Shown: positions 23,641-35,750, numbered from the stretch's first letter. The stretch: DNA of 64,000 bases from Humulus lupulus (GCF_963169125.1 NC_084796.1:212043948-212107947); one strand, 5' to 3'. Numbers and translations: made by a program. Notes: generated from the letters alone by a model not told the origin.

Positions 23641-24075
23641 ACCGCTCATTATGTCCAAGCCGGTCGAAGGAGAAACTTTGTACATCTACTTAGCCATAAC
23701 TGAGTATGTTGTCAGTGCTGTTTTAGTCAGGAAGGAAGACAACATTCAAAAGGCAGTGCATTACATAAGTAAAAGGCTCGTGGGAGCATAATTACGCTAT
23801 CAGGCTATAGAGAAATAGGCTTAATTTTTAATACTTGCATGAAGAAAACTACGGCCCTACTTTCAGGCTCATCCCATAGTAGTTTTTACCAACCAGCCAC
23901 TATGACAAGTCTTAAAAAAACCAGAAGCTGCAGGTCAACTACTAAAATGGGCAATTGAGTTAGGCCAGTTTGAAATTTCTTATGCACCTCGAGTAGCTAT
24001 AAAGGGACAAGCCTTAGCAGACTTTGTAGCTGAGTTCACCGGACTCCCAGCCAGCGAGTCGACCATAGACTCTGA
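23641..24075 (+). pseudogene. gypsy-1 RNase H (first domain)
   Basis: RNase H degrades the RNA strand after reverse transcription. The readable parts are LYIYLAITEYVVSAVLVRKE (about 23679), AVHYISKRLVGA, a stretch with four stops around 23790-23830, then PEAAGQLLKWAIELGQFEISYAP and GQALADFVAEFT (about 24007-24040). The last motif is a trademark of Tat-lineage elements, where it joins the ordinary RNase H to a second one. Confidence 0.75.
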
Positions 24076-24540
24076 AGCTCAAGACCAAACCCCTGCTTGG
24101 AAATTATTTGTGGACAAATCATCTAATGAGCATAACTTTGGGGTAGGACTGATTCTAAAGACCTCGATAGGGCATCAATATCATTGGGAAATACGGTTCA
24201 ACTTCAGTGCCTCCAACAATGAAGCTGAATACGAAGCATTGCTCCCAGGTTGAGACTAGCCAAAGATGTGAATGTAAATTCACTAGAAATATACAACGAC
24301 ACTCAGCTAGTTGTCAATCAGATCATTAGAGAATATCAGGCCATGGGTCATAAGATGGTTGCATATCTAAATAAGGCAAGAGACTTGCTGGCACAATTCG
24401 AGAATAATACTCTACAGCTTGTACCTCACGAACAGAATTCCAACGCTGATGCATTACCCAAATTAGCAAGCACCAAAAACGTCGACACTTTGAGTATAGT
24501 ACCAGTCGAACGTTTGACAGCTCCCAGCATTCAAGTTTAA
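24076..24540 (+). pseudogene. gypsy-1 second RNase H domain (aRNH type)
   Basis: This second RNase H follows the first directly. It reads PAWKLFVDKSSNEHNFGVGLIL (first acidic Asp, with the usual DGSS changed to DKSS), NFSASNNEAEYEALL (catalytic Glu), then after a frame change MRLAKDVNVNSLEIYNDTQLVVNQI (third acidic residue) and HKMVAYLNKARDLLAQFENNTLQLVPHEQNSNADALPKLAS. An additional 'archaeal-type' RNase H in this position is an established marker of Tat elements. A frameshift near 24250 and a stop near 24538 separate the parts. Confidence 0.8.
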
Positions 24541-25806
24541 GAATCCTCCTTAGTAATACAAGTGTCTGACATGTGGATGACTCCAATTATTCGTTATCTC
24601 AAACAAGGATGGTTAACTGCAGGCAGGAATAAGGTGAGAACATTACAAAGGCAATCAACTTGCTTTATCCTACTTGATGGAATTCTATATCGACGAGGAT
24701 ATTCAATGCCTTTATTGAGATGTATTTCTGGGGAAAAAGCTAAGGAATTGATACAAGAAGTGCATGAAGGGTTCTGTGGAGATCACGCTGGGGGGCAAAG
24801 TTTGTCAAAAAAGATTCTCCGACAAAGATATTTCTATCCTACAATGATTGAGCATTCTATGGAATTTGTTAAGAAGTGTGATAAATCCCAAAGATTCTCC
24901 AAGACACCTCAGGCAGCCCCAAATGCTTAAATAGATATTAAGCCCATGGCCATTTGAATTTTGGGGAATAGACTTGATCAGATCTTTGCCCACTAGAAAA
25001 GGGAATGTGAAGTACGCAGTAGTCGTTGTCGACTACTTTACGCAGTGGGCTGAAGCTAAACTGCTCGCGACAATCACAACCAAGAAAGTGCTGGATTTTG
25101 TTGTCAAAAACATTGTTTGTCGATATGGATTGCCAAAAAAGATTGTATCAGATAATGGCACACAATTTGACAGCGACTTGCTTACCGATTTCTGCGAGCG
25201 ACATGGCATAACAAAGAGTTTTTCATTAGCTTCCCATCCCTAAGCCAAAATATAGGTAGAGGCTGTATCAAAACTCTGAAAGACACACTGAAGAAAAGGC
25301 TTGAAGAGGCAAAGGGAGCGTGGCCATAACAATTACCCAAAGTACTCTGGTTGTATAGAACAACACACCAAATGGAAACAGGCCATACACCAGTTTCCTT
25401 AGCCTATGAATATGACGCCATGTTACCAGTTGAGTTAGATCCACCCTCACATAGAAGGCTAACATACGACAAGAATACGAATAACCTGTTATTAATGGAG
25501 TCTTTGGACTTGGTTAATGAAAGGCACGAGCAAGCCCAATTACGAGTTGCAACTTACCATCAAAAGTTCGCTCGATATTTTAACTCTAAAGTACGCGAAA
25601 GAAAGTTTAACATAGGAGACTTGGTACTTAGAATGGTTTTTCTCAACACTTGAGATCAGGCTGTAGGAGTGCTTGGACCAAAATGGGAGGGTCCGTATCA
25701 AATTGAAATAATTATTCAACCAGGCACATACAAACTTGTTCACTTAAATGGAGATCTCGTTCCTCACTATTGGAATGGAGAACACCTGCGCAAGTATTAT
25801 CAGTGA
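24541..25806 (+). pseudogene. gypsy-1 integrase
   Basis: Integrase inserts the DNA copy. The N-terminal zinc region keeps His, His and the first Cys (HEGFCGDHAGG...FVKKCDKSQ), but the last Cys is Ser. The core shows FWGIDLIRSLP, YAVVVVDYFTQWAEA and IVSDNGTQFDSD with both Asp residues (24960-25180). The Glu region near 25255 (VEAVSK...KDTLKKR) has stops before and after it. The C-terminal part (25351-25653) ends in KVRERKFNIGDLVLRMVF, and a short continuation reaches PVRSLTLEWR-like sequence and the stop near 25806. At least four stops or frame changes interrupt it. Confidence 0.85.
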
Positions 25807-26499
25807 ATATTTCTTTTTTAAAGACTTGACTTCTATTAATTTTACTTTTTACAAGTTTTTGAACAAGGGCTAGCCAGTTAGATGGCTAGTCGCTTATAAG
25901 TGTAAGATCAAATTTTGATCACTTGTATAGACAAAAAATTTGTCCATTTTTTACGAGAAATAAAAGGAATAGTGCCCAACCAGTTATTTTTGCCAATTAT
26001 AGTATTTATTACAAGTATTTGCTAATTACGTGTGTTGTTTTGCTATATTATCTTTGATTATTTATAAGTACACGAGCAGTAATGTTCGAACAGGTATTGG
26101 TCAATGGCAAGTTACCAAGAACCTTAAAACTCCTCGATCACTAGGGGGCATATAAGGTACTAAGCAAGCAAAACATATTATGTAGATATGTAAATACACG
26201 AGAAAAATAAGGGAAAGCATACTACGACACTTAGAGTATTTTTCAAAAAATTTAATTAAATTTTGTGAAATAATAATAAAGTGTTATGCTAGATTCGGTC
26301 ATACGAGCAGATGCCATAATAACAATTATAATATAAAAATGAAATATCTTTACACCGCGAGCAATTGTTGCTCGGATGTAATTAGAAATATTAAAAGTAA
26401 ATAAAACTGCCTTGGGCAGCAAATTGTCTTAACACCATGAACAGTCTGTTCGGGCGTTCTAGTTACATATAGAAAATTATTATGTCTACTGTGCAACTG
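25807..26499. other. gypsy-1 non-coding stretch between pol and antisense ORF
   Basis: AT-rich sequence with short repeated words such as ACGAGCA (26075, 26305, 26359 as GCGAGCA). It corresponds to the untranslated 3' end of the antisense ORF. I see nothing else in it. Confidence 0.5.
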
Positions 26500-27317
26500 T
26501 TGGGGGGTCCTGCTGAGGTTGCTAGTCGATTGTGGTTCCAGCCTTCTCTTCGGCTCCATTGACACCCATTGCCAAAGAAATTTAAGGAGATTCAGGGGCA
26601 TTTTCTTATCTTCCAGGCAAGCAGCGCAACTAGCATGTTCAACCTGTTTTACCTGCTCAAGAAGCTAATCAAAGTTAGCACCATGATTGTTCTTCTAGAA
26701 CATATAAAAGCAGTTAGAGGTGGCTCCTTGGAACCTCTCCAAATTACTGGAATTATGCTCTTCGAGGAGTTTAACCCGATCCTCCAGTTTATTGGCCTGA
26801 TTCATGATTGCGACCAAATCTTCTTCCAGCTTGACAACCTCCTTATAGTTAGTCTCAGAGGCTTCCTTGATTTTATTCTTAGCAGCAACAGCCTTAGCCA
26901 AATCTTCTTTTCTCTTCTTCAACACCTTTGTCAAAACAACAACTTTGTCATCAACGAATTTGGCTTTGGCCTCCAACGCCTTGACATTGTCCTCAATCTC
27001 CTCGACGTGGTGCCAATTATTGTTCACGTTCAGCAGACCCTGCGAACAATTGAGATATTAAGCTGCTAGAGCAAATAAAAGGAATTGTCATTCCATTAAC
27101 ATATAATACAAAAAAGAAGCTTACGCTGATTGCTTCCTTGAACCCACGAGCAAGGACCTGACTCGGTCTTAGTGAAGGGAGAGAAGAAAAAGCCTTTTGG
27201 CTATGAGGATGCTTGGCTATCTTCTAGACTTTATAAATTGTTGAATAAGAAGCGTTGCTCAACAATTCTACCGCCAAGGATCCTCCCACCTGTTCGGTGG
27301 AGACTCACTGCGAGGAG
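26500..27317 (-). pseudogene. gypsy-1 antisense coiled-coil ORF, 3' part
   Basis: On the minus strand, 27027-26695 reads as 110 residues dominated by heptad-like Lys/Glu/Leu sequence (HHVEEIEDNVKALEAKAKF, KKRKEDLAKAVAAKNKIKEA), a long coiled coil. An AG acceptor-like site precedes it near 27040, and a further exon-like part lies at 27130-27310. The upstream part of the ORF is found on the far side of copia-2 (50179-50761). Antisense ORFs at this position are known from Tat-lineage elements. Their function is not established. Confidence 0.65.
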
Positions 27318-29393
27318 TGTTGGGAATTGTGCCCTTAAAACAATTGTAGTTGACAATGGTTTTAACGAAATAAATGAATGAATTGAATTATTGTATATAT
27401 GTAGCTTATGTACTATATTATTGTTAATAATATTATGTAAATATGAGAAAATTCTCAATTTCATCTATGTGGTCTCAATGTCAAATTGGTATGAGAGGAT
27501 CGAGATTGAGATAATGGACTTAAATAGTTCGCAGTATAATAAAGTTATGGAAACTTTAAATTAATTACCGCTAGTACGGTCCAATAGTATTATGAATACA
27601 TGTGGCCTAGATCTGGGTTACTAGTGTAGTAAGACACTTTAGTTGAGGTACTTTGCATATTGAGAGTATGTAGAGCTGGACCAGATATGATTTAATAATA
27701 CTTGTTTGAATACCGTTTCGTAGTATTATAAAACACATCAACTGATGATCATATACTAACTGATCTTAATCCTGAAGTTACTATGAACTCCTATATATGT
27801 CATTTGATCCTTTGATTCATGCGTTACGAGTTGTCACAATGATGTATATCAGACTAAGAACTATTGTTTTGGGGACTCAATGATGTATATGGCTGAGGAC
27901 ATAGCTTGACAGATATTTAATCTCTACCTTCTTATAGATTGAATGATGGTTCCCTATTAGGTTGGCTTTTGGAACTGAAAAGGTTATTGACGTCAAATTC
28001 ATAATCAAATTATGAATTAACCTTCACTAGTAAAGTCAATGGTACACTAGGAGTCAATATATATTTAAAAGGGTAAAACAGTAATTTTATTCTCACTTAA
28101 TTATGAATCATCAATAGATGATTAATTTGTATGTAATGATTACATCAATGTACACTTTATGGTTACAATAAAGTACTCTATAAATATATGTCTTTAATTC
28201 TCAAGAGTGCAGTCTCATATTTATAGTGGAGTAATCATGTGATGAATAAATATAATTATTGAATCAAAGAGTTTTGGCTAATAATATTTTATTTATTGGA
28301 GCTTGGAATTATTGGTCCATAGGTCCACGGGGTGGCTCTATCAACACTATTCAAGGTAAGAGTTGATACAAGGGTCAAATTGTGAATGAGCTATTTGAGA
28401 GAATATTTATTCTTCGGGATAAATATGCAATTATGTGATAATTAAATTCACACAATTTATTAGTGTAGAAATAAAAGAAGTTGATTTTAAACAATTATTT
28501 TATTTTAGTGTGAAATGATAAATACGGATAGTCAAAATTGGTTCTAATTATTATATTTATTTAGTTAATAATAAGATGATAATGTAAATTCAAATTTTAA
28601 TTTAGAATTTTAAAATTTAAGTTGTTATTTTTTCCTTAAATAGATGATACCTTATTTGAATGCCTAATTATTAATTAATTAAAATAAAAATGCATGAAAA
28701 ATTAAATCCCCTATTCTAGGGAAGTGTTACACGTATAAGGCTTCCTAGACTGCCATATGCATGTACCACTACTGATAGTGATCGGTTATTGGTTTTTTAT
28801 TTTATTTTATTAATTAATAAAATATTTTGAAAATGGCTTTTAAAATGGAATGTAAGACTTTGTCTTTAATTATCATTTATTTATTATTATTATTAAGATG
28901 ATAAATTTTATTTGACTATTATTATTATTATAATATCTATATATTCTATATGATAGAAAATAAGGATATAATAGTTTTACAAGAGAAATCAGAAAAAAAA
29001 AATTGATCATCTTTTTCTCACAAAAGATAAACCTTTCTCTCTAGCCTATAATTAAGAGTCTCATGAGTTGAGAATATTTTTTATTCACAAATTTGATTCT
29101 TGTTCTCTATGTGCCCACTCACATCTTGAGGTGTAGAGAACATCTTGGAAGACCTTGGTGTGAGTACTCTGGCGATGATAGGAAGATCGAAATATATACG
29201 AAAAGATTCAAGGATTATTGATAGGCTGCAAGAGGTAAATCATTTCGTATTATTTTTACATGTACATATTTTGTTGATTAACTTGTTGCATATTAAAGGA
29301 TCCACATATAAAGTTGTTTATATGATTTTTTTTGTTATATACAATGCTACCATTACCGCAATTTCCGCTGCGCACTAGGAATTGTTTCTAACA
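27318..29393 (+). repeat. copia-2 5' LTR
   Basis: It spans TGTTGGGAATTGTGCCC to GGAATTGTTTCTAACA, 2,076 bases with TG...CA ends. The 3' LTR pieces sum to nearly the same length (about 2,087), and the copia-1 3' LTR is a more diverged relative. Several AT-rich tracts and a TTATTATTATTA run lie at 28880-28940. Confidence 0.93.
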
Positions 29394-29395
29394 AT

Positions 29396-29409
29396 TGGTA
29401 CTAGAGCCA
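29396..29409 (+). other. copia-2 primer-binding site
   Basis: TGGTACTAGAGCCA starts three bases after the LTR. It differs from the usual initiator-Met tRNA site TGGTATCAGAGCCA by a swapped TC/CT pair. Confidence 0.85.
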
Positions 29410-29639
29410 TCTTTAATCCCTGCGTATGTTAATTACTGTGTGGGTATCATATGCATTTTTTATATTATGTGTAATATATGAATGAATGGATGTTTATGTA
29501 TGAATGATTTATGTTCTTATGGGTTCATTTTCATGGTGTTTTTGGGTTAGGAAAAGTTGTTAAATTTTCTAGATACACAAAAATTGTAAGCCATTTTGGG
29601 GCATAGGAATTTTGTAATTTTTCAAAAAAAATTGTTGAT

Positions 29640-29935
29640 AAATTCAGTTATGGCTCGAGCCTCGAGCTCGAACCTGGAGGTCCGAGCCTGTGCTCTTGCG
29701 TCGTGCCTGCCCTGCACCCACATCGTGCAAGCACACCCCTGCGCTGTCCTTGCCCTGTGCCCACGCTGTGCCAACGCACCCCACGCCGTGACAAGCCTCT
29801 GCCAGCCACCTATGTTGTGCCAGTGCTCCCCACACCGTGCCGCGCCTCTGCCAGCCACCCACGACCCTGCCAGCCGTCACCCGTCATGACACACCCATTA
29901 GGGTTTGTGTCATGCAAACCCTAATGGATGTGTAA
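29640..29935 (+). repeat. GC-rich repetitive block in copia-2 leader
   Basis: About 270 bases of C/G-rich sequence contain repeated words CTGCCAGCCACC, TGCCCTGTGCCCACGC and CACGCCGTG(A/C). They sit in an element that is otherwise more than 65% AT by appearance. The words recur loosely (GCCAGCCACC at 29800, 29850 and a variant near 29870), so this looks like an expanded short repeat. Overlapping ORFs on both strands here are a by-product of composition, not genes. It is followed by an inverted pair CATTAGGGTTTG / CAAACCCTAATG at 29897-29926, which can form a hairpin. Confidence 0.7.
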
Positions 29936-31261
29936 TTGTCCATTTGGGACATTTTGAGCCCAATATAATTAAAAGTGTTTTAATTATAATTTTTGAATTA
30001 ATTATGGTGAGTTTGAATTCTAATTGGGCCTCAATAACTTGTTGGGTATTAAAACCCAAAGTTAGATTGTTTTAAAGTTGTTTAAAATGATTAAAAGCTT
30101 ATTTAATTAATAATGGATAATTAAAATGGTAATGGCCCAAAGACTAAAAGAGATGGTCCAAGATCAAAGGAGTTGCTCTTCATTAGGCCTTAGTTTAATT
30201 ATTTCTGTGTATTTTTTGCAAGTGTTGTAATTTTCTAGATATACCCAAAGCACCCAACCCACATTTATTTATTTTATTTATTTATTTGCTTGAACATGAT
30301 TAAATTGTTTAATACTTTATCATGCATTATAACATGTCATACATATTACCGACACAATACATATTAAACATGCATTTTTTTAAGAAACATGCTTAGGATT
30401 GATTATATGTTTATATTTGATAACTCATATAATTAATTTAGTCTTAATTAGTTAAGATGGTAAAAAAAAATTAAAGTTGTTTATTTTCTTATTAAATAAA
30501 ATCGTTTTATTAAATTAAATGGTATTCCATTTAAAAAGGTAAAATAAAATTAATCTAGAGCACGATTATTTATTTTGCATAATTGGATTAGTATTTATTA
30601 GAATATCATTTGGTAAAATTAATTTGAATAATTTTACAACCAAATTAAGAAATATTGATTTTGAGAAAAACATATTTAAAAAAAATAAAAAGAGTGGGAA
30701 AGGGAATGATGACAATAAGTCTCATGGTCTCCATTATTGGTTGAACACCGAGAGGCATAGGAAGGGCCTCATGTCGCCTCCGTTTGCAGCTTCCCTATGG
30801 AAAGGCTTCTGAATATGTTTATTTTATCTCAAGGTTGACTTCTCATAAGAGAATAAGATCAGTGATGTATTTCAAGTTTGACTGACCCTAAGACACACTC
30901 TTGAGCTAAGTAATTAATAAAAAAATAATGGGTTACACTCCGAAGATGTATCTAGGATTTCAAGCACGACTAGTACATCTTGACTGAACTAATGGTAATT
31001 CATAAGTCAAAAGAGAAAAATGAGTTTTTAAATTTTCACTTGTGGAGTGGAGATCTTGTCTCAAGATTAATTTGCGATTAGTCTGACCTACCCCAAGGCT
31101 GCTCCATTAATTTTCAAATTAATATATCATGGACTAGTAACTATTTTTTGTGTGTTATTTTACGTGTTGCATTCATGCATCATGTTTACTATTCCAAATA
31201 TAAACTAATATTTATTATATGCTTTAATTCATTATATTTTATTTATTTAATTTTCAGCAAA
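29936..31261 (+). other. copia-2 untranslated leader
   Basis: About 1.3 kb of mostly AT-rich sequence precedes the gag start. A moderately structured part lies at 30690-30820. Long leaders are usual in this group. I see no ORF with protein similarity in it. Confidence 0.6.
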
Positions 31262-32160
31262 ATGTCCAATCCAGACCCTGTAACTGCTTTACTTGGTAAT
31301 GACCAATTGACTGGTGATAACTATGTGAAATGGAAATCGAACATGAACATTGTTTTGATAAGTGAAAACCACATATTTATCCTAAAAGAGGAATGTCTTG
31401 ATGTTCCTACTCTCACTGCTGTCAAAATTGTTAGAGAAAAGTATGAGAATTGGTTATTATCTAACAATAAGGTCAAATGTTATATGCTTGCTAGTATGAA
31501 CAATGTGCTCAGAAAGAAGTTTGAAACTATTGAAACATCTTATGAGATTTGTGAATCTCTACAAGGCATGTTTGGCCAGCAATATGATAAGTGCAAACAT
31601 GATGCTAATAGAAGCTTCATGAATATGAAAATGAATAAAAATGTTTCTGTCATAGAGCATGTCCCAGATAAGATCAACATATTGCACGATACAGAAATCC
31701 ATGGTGTGACCATTGATGAGAGAATTCAAGTAAGTGTGATACTTGAATCTCTCACACTAGCTCTTGCGGCATTCACTACCAACTATGTTATGAATAAGTT
31801 GGAGTACAACATGACCCAACTGTTGAATGAGTTGCAAACTTTTAAGTCTCTAACCAAAAGTTCCACTAAGGTTGAGGAGGCAAAGTTCTTGAAACCAAGC
31901 CTTCAAATTCAAATGGTAATTCGAAGAAAAGGAAAGGTGGCAAATGAAAGGACAAGAAAAAGGACAAACAACTAGAGAAGACCAACAAGTCTTCCAAGAA
32001 GAATAATTCTGCAAAGTACTTCAAAAAGAAGGCACCGAAAGGATCATGCTTTTATTGTGGAGTTGATGGTCATTGGAAAAGGAATTGTCCTAATTACCTG
32101 GCCGAACTGAAAGACAAAAAGAAGGGTAAATTTGATTTGCTTGTTTTAGAATTTTGTTTA
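31262..32160 (+). pseudogene. copia-2 gag
   Basis: Gag forms the particle that packages the RNA. I choose the ATG at 31262 (MSNPDPVTALLGNDQLTGDNY), because the NxxxLTGxNYxxWK pattern is the normal copia gag start and the upstream in-frame extension is AT-rich leader. The body contains NVLRKKFETIETSYEICESLQGMFG, as in copia gags. The frame runs to a stop at 31973-31975 after a frameshift near 31895. In the shifted frame the zinc knuckle CFYCGVDGHWKRNC (CX2CX4HX4C, all ligands present, about 32047-32088) follows. The protein is thus broken before the knuckle. Confidence 0.88.
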
Positions 32161-32560
32161 GTGGAACATGATTTTTCATCTTGGATAGTTGATTCCGGAG
32201 CCACTAATCATGTTTATTTTTCTTCGTAGAGTCTTAGTACTTCGAGGAAGGTGGCTCATGGAGAGGTGACCTTGAGAGTTGGAAGTGGACAGGAGATCTC
32301 AGCAGCTAAAGTTGGAAAAGCTCACCTTGTTTTTCATAATAATAAATTTATTGTGTTGGACAATGTTTATTTTGTTCCTGGATTTACTCGAAATTTAATT
32401 TCCTTATCAAGATTGCATGGACAATGTTTTAATATTTCCTTTAATAATAATTTGTTTGTTATTTCAAAATATGGTTTTGACATTTGTTCTGCAAACTTTG
32501 AAGGTGGACTTTACAAGTTTGAGTCCAATAATAATATTTAAAGCTGCAAATTCTAGATCT
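32161..32560 (+). pseudogene. copia-2 aspartic protease and pre-integrase segment
   Basis: The protease active site reads WIVDSGATNHV (D codon at 32191), intact. A stop follows at 32228-32230 (SS*SLSTSRKV). The frame then continues as HGEVTLRVGSGQEISAAKVGKAHL...VLDNVYFVPGFTRNLISLSRL (32251-32440), which is the usual copia protease C-terminus, and stops at 32539-32541. The product would cleave the polyprotein. The stop codons make it non-functional. Confidence 0.88.
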
Positions 32561-33500
32561 ATTAAAAGACAAAAGACAGATTCTGATAGTGAAACATATC
32601 TATGACATTTGAGATTGGGACATATTGGTCTAGAAAGAATTAATAGAATAACATATGATGGTCTGTTCAGAGAACTATCTATTGGTTCTCTCCTAGTTTG
32701 TGAATCATGACTAGAAGGACAAATGACCAAGAGGCCTTTCTCTGCTAAAGGTTCAAGAGCCACAGCACCACCTCAACATGTACATACAGACATTTGTGGT
32801 CCACTAAATGTCAAAGCTTGAGGAGGTTATGAATATATCATCACTTTCATTGATGATTATTCAAGATATGGTTACCTATACTTAATGCAAAGGAGATCCA
32901 AAACTTTTGGTAAGTTTAAAGAATTTCGAGCAGAAGTTGAAAAGGAATTAGGTAAATTACTAACAGTACTTCGATCAGATCGAAGTGGAGAGTACTTAGA
33001 TTGTGAATTTGAGGATCATTTGCGTGAGCATGGAATTCAATCCCAGCTCATTGCACCTGGAACGCCACAATAAAATGGTGTTTCAGAAAGATGGAACAGA
33101 ACCTTATTGGATATGGTTAGATCGATAATTAGTTTCTCATCATTGCCTTTGACATTCTGGGGTTATACAATAAAATGTGCTCTATACACACTCAATGTTG
33201 TTCCATCTAAGTCTATTCAGAAAACATCATTGGAATAATATAATGGTAATAAGCCTAGTTTATGCCATTTCCGTATATGGGGTTGTCTTGCACACGTGCT
33301 TAAAGGAAATACTGGGAAATTGGAATCACACACTAAAGTGTGCATGTTTGTAGGATATTCCAAACAAACAAAAGGTGATATATTTTATAGTACAAAAGAT
33401 AACAAAACGTTTGTATCTACAAATGCTACTTTTTTGAAGCATGACCATATAAATAACCACAAATTTCAAAGTAAAGTCGTACTTGGGAAATAGTCTCAAA
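32561..33500 (+). pseudogene. copia-2 integrase
   Basis: The segment starts with a pre-integrase motif (HLRLGHIGLERINRI, about 32608). Catalytic core pieces are VHTDICGPLNV (first Asp), YIITFIDDYSRYGYLYLM, VLRSDRSGEYLD (second Asp, with the usual GGEY changed to SGEY) and NGVSERWNRTLLDMVRS (catalytic Glu, about 33075-33125). Then come FWGYTIKCALYTLN and ...VCMFVGYSKQTKGDIFY. Stops are at about 32708, 32819, 33071 (inside PQ-NGVSER, probably a Gln codon change), 33236 and 33491. It belongs to the DDE integrase family. Confidence 0.88.
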
Positions 33501-34789
33501 CAAACAAGACCAATCACCAGCAGTGGCGAATGAAAAACGGCCAAAGGATATCACTAGTTCTATTCATAACAATGGAGAGCTTCGTCGTAGTGGGAGGGTT
33601 GGTAAACAACCAGTTCGCTATGAACATGAAGTTCAGATGCTTGTGTCTGACACAAACAAATATGATCCATTGACATATAGAGATGCAATGGATGATTTTG
33701 ACAAAGAAAAATGGCTAAACGCCATGGACCTTCAAATGGAATCGATGTATTCCAATTTTGTTTGGACTCTTGAAGATCCACCTGAGGATGTTAAACCTAT
33801 GGGTTGCAAATGGATATTCAAGAAGAAGAGAAGAGCAGATGGGAAAGTAGAGACTTTCAAAGCAAGGCTAGTGGAAAAAGGCTACACACAAAAAGAATGA
33901 GTTTATTGTGAAGAAACTTTTTCACTTGGGGCCATGCTTAAATCTATTAGAATACTCTAATCCATAGTTGCTTGCATGGATTATGAGTTTTGGCAAATGG
34001 ACATTAAAACAACATTTCTGAATGGCTATCTTGACGAAACAATTTACATGTCTCAACTAGAACGGTTCGAAGTTAAAGGTCAGGAGAAAAAAGTTTGCAA
34101 GCTTCTTAAGCTGTTTATGGACTTAAACAAGCTTCAAGATCTTGGAATCTTAGATTTGATGAAACAATTTTGAACAAAATGTTGATGAACCTTGTGTTTA
34201 CAAACAACTGAAAGATAAGATTGTGGTATTTGTCATTCTTTACGTTGATGATATTCTACTAATTAGGAATGACATCGAAACATTATCAAAAGTAAAGAAA
34301 TGGTTAGCTAAGCAATTCCAAATGAAGGATTTGGGAGAAGCTAAATATGTTCGGGGAATTCAAATCTGTAAAGATCGAAAGAACAAAGTTTTGGCACTCT
34401 CTCAAGCAACTTATATTGATAAAGTGCTAGAACACTTTGGCATGCAAAACTCCAAGAAAGGCACTATGCCTACCCAGTCAGGAGTTAAATTGTCTAAAGA
34501 GCATTGTCCACAAACACCTCAAGAAGAGGAGGACATGAGACAATATCTGTATGCCTCTGCGGTAGGCAGTGTAATGTATGCAATGTTATGCACTAGACTT
34601 GACATCTGTTATGCAGTAGGAATTGTCATCTGTTATCAATCCAATCCTGGATTGAGTCATTTGACAACAGTAAAGAATATTCTCAAGTATCTCAGACATA
34701 CTAGATATTACATGCTTGTGTATTCAGGTGGAGACTTGAACCCCACTAGATATACTGCTTCTGATTTTCAATCAGATAAAGATAGTTGA
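33501..34789 (+). pseudogene. copia-2 reverse transcriptase
   Basis: The RT starts after a linker ending RRSGRVGKQPVRYEHE. Motifs are WLNAMDLQMESMYSNFVWTL, PMGCKWIFKKKRRADGKVET, FKARLVEKGYTQKE (stop at 33898-33900), then VACMDYEFWQMDIKTTFLNGYL with the first catalytic Asp (QMDIK). The YVDD box is at 34241-34252 in VILYVDDILLIRND (GND to RND change). The C-terminal part (34270-34789) runs AKQFQMKDLGEAKYVRGIQI...YAMLCTRLDICYAVGI and stops. A frameshift near 34110-34170 removes part of the fingers/palm link. Otherwise this is the best preserved domain in copia-2. Confidence 0.9.
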
Positions 34790-35226
34790 TAGTCGACATC
34801 TAGATCAGTTTTCACACTTGGGGGAGGTGTTGTAGTTTGGAGAAGTATTAAACAATCCAGTATTGCAGACTCCAATATGGAAGCCGAATACATAGCAGCT
34901 TGTGAAGCAGCTAAAGAGGTTATGTGGATTAGGAAGTTCAATATTGATATGGAAGTTGTTCCAGGCATGGATCAGCCACTTGTTCTGTACTGTGATAACA
35001 GTGGGGCAGTAGTTAATTCAAAGGAACCCAGAAGCCACAAGAGGGGAAAAAACATCAAGAGAAAATATCACTTGATCCGAGAGATAGTCAACCGAGGAGA
35101 TGTTACTGTCTTGAAGATTGCCTCTATAGATAATCTTGCAGATCTGTTCACAAAGACTTTATCTATTAAATATTTTCAGGGTCATGTAAGAAGTATGGGG
35201 TTAAGGGAAATGCCTCTTTTGCTTTA
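34790..35226 (+). pseudogene. copia-2 RNase H
   Basis: After a stop at about 34789 the frame continues. The readable part is SNMEAEYIAACEAAKEVMWIRKF (catalytic Glu), LVLYCDNSGAVVNSKEP (catalytic Asp), then KRKYHLIREIVNRGDVTVLKIASIDNLADLFTKTLS, and ends ...MPLLL with a stop at 35225-35227. The usual HIDVRFHFIRE block is changed (NIKRKYHLIRE). It completes the Ty1/copia domain order. Confidence 0.88.
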
Positions 35227-35240
35227 GGGAAAGTGGGAGA
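35227..35240 (+). other. copia-2 polypurine tract
   Basis: GGGAAAGTGGGAGA lies directly before the 3' LTR, as expected for the plus-strand primer. The same tract with one change precedes the copia-1 LTR at 11503-11516. Confidence 0.9.
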
Positions 35241-35408
35241 TTTTTGGGAATTATGCCCTTAAAGAAATTGTAGTTTACAATGGTTTTAATAAAATAAATA
35301 AATGAATTGAATTATTGTATATACATATATCTTATGTACTATATTATTGTTAATAATATTAAGTAAATATCAAAAAATTCCCAAGTTCATCTATGTGGTC
35401 TCAATCTC

Positions 35409-35750
35409 ATATCACTACTACAAAACTGGGCTTTCCCGACACCCAACCACGACAGTCAACTCTGTTGACTGTCGTAATTGCTTAGCGTGACTCTACGTCG
35501 ACAGTTAAAAACTGTAGGCATAGAGACCAACGCCGACATCTAATAACTGTCACCGTTGCTTTTGACTGTCGCTATTGACCCCAACACCAACAATTAATTC
35601 GAGACCAATGCCGACAGTTAAAATGTGTCGCTATTGACCTCAACGCCGACAGTTAATTCGAGACCAATGCCGACACTTAAAAATTGTCGTTATTGACCCC
35701 AACACCGACAGTTAATGAAAGTTCAATACCGACAGTTATAAAATGTCGCC
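35409..35750 (+). repeat. CACTA-1 left subterminal repeats
   Basis: The word CGACAGTTA(A) or its complement occurs many times. A unit of about 59-60 bases (GACAGTTAATTCGAGACCAATGCC...) is tandem at about 35586-35710. Subterminal repeats are the usual transposase-binding sites of CACTA elements. Their role here is inferred from that. Confidence 0.8.

Noticed and set aside
26569..27069. 166-codon plus-strand ORF
   Set aside because: It is the antisense of the coiled-coil ORF on the minus strand. Its Leu/Phe-rich content is the complement of Glu/Lys codons.
29596..29924. Several overlapping ORFs of 73-97 codons as possible small genes
   Set aside because: All frames on both strands are open because the block is C/G-rich and repetitive. 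It lies in the copia-2 leader and has no domain.
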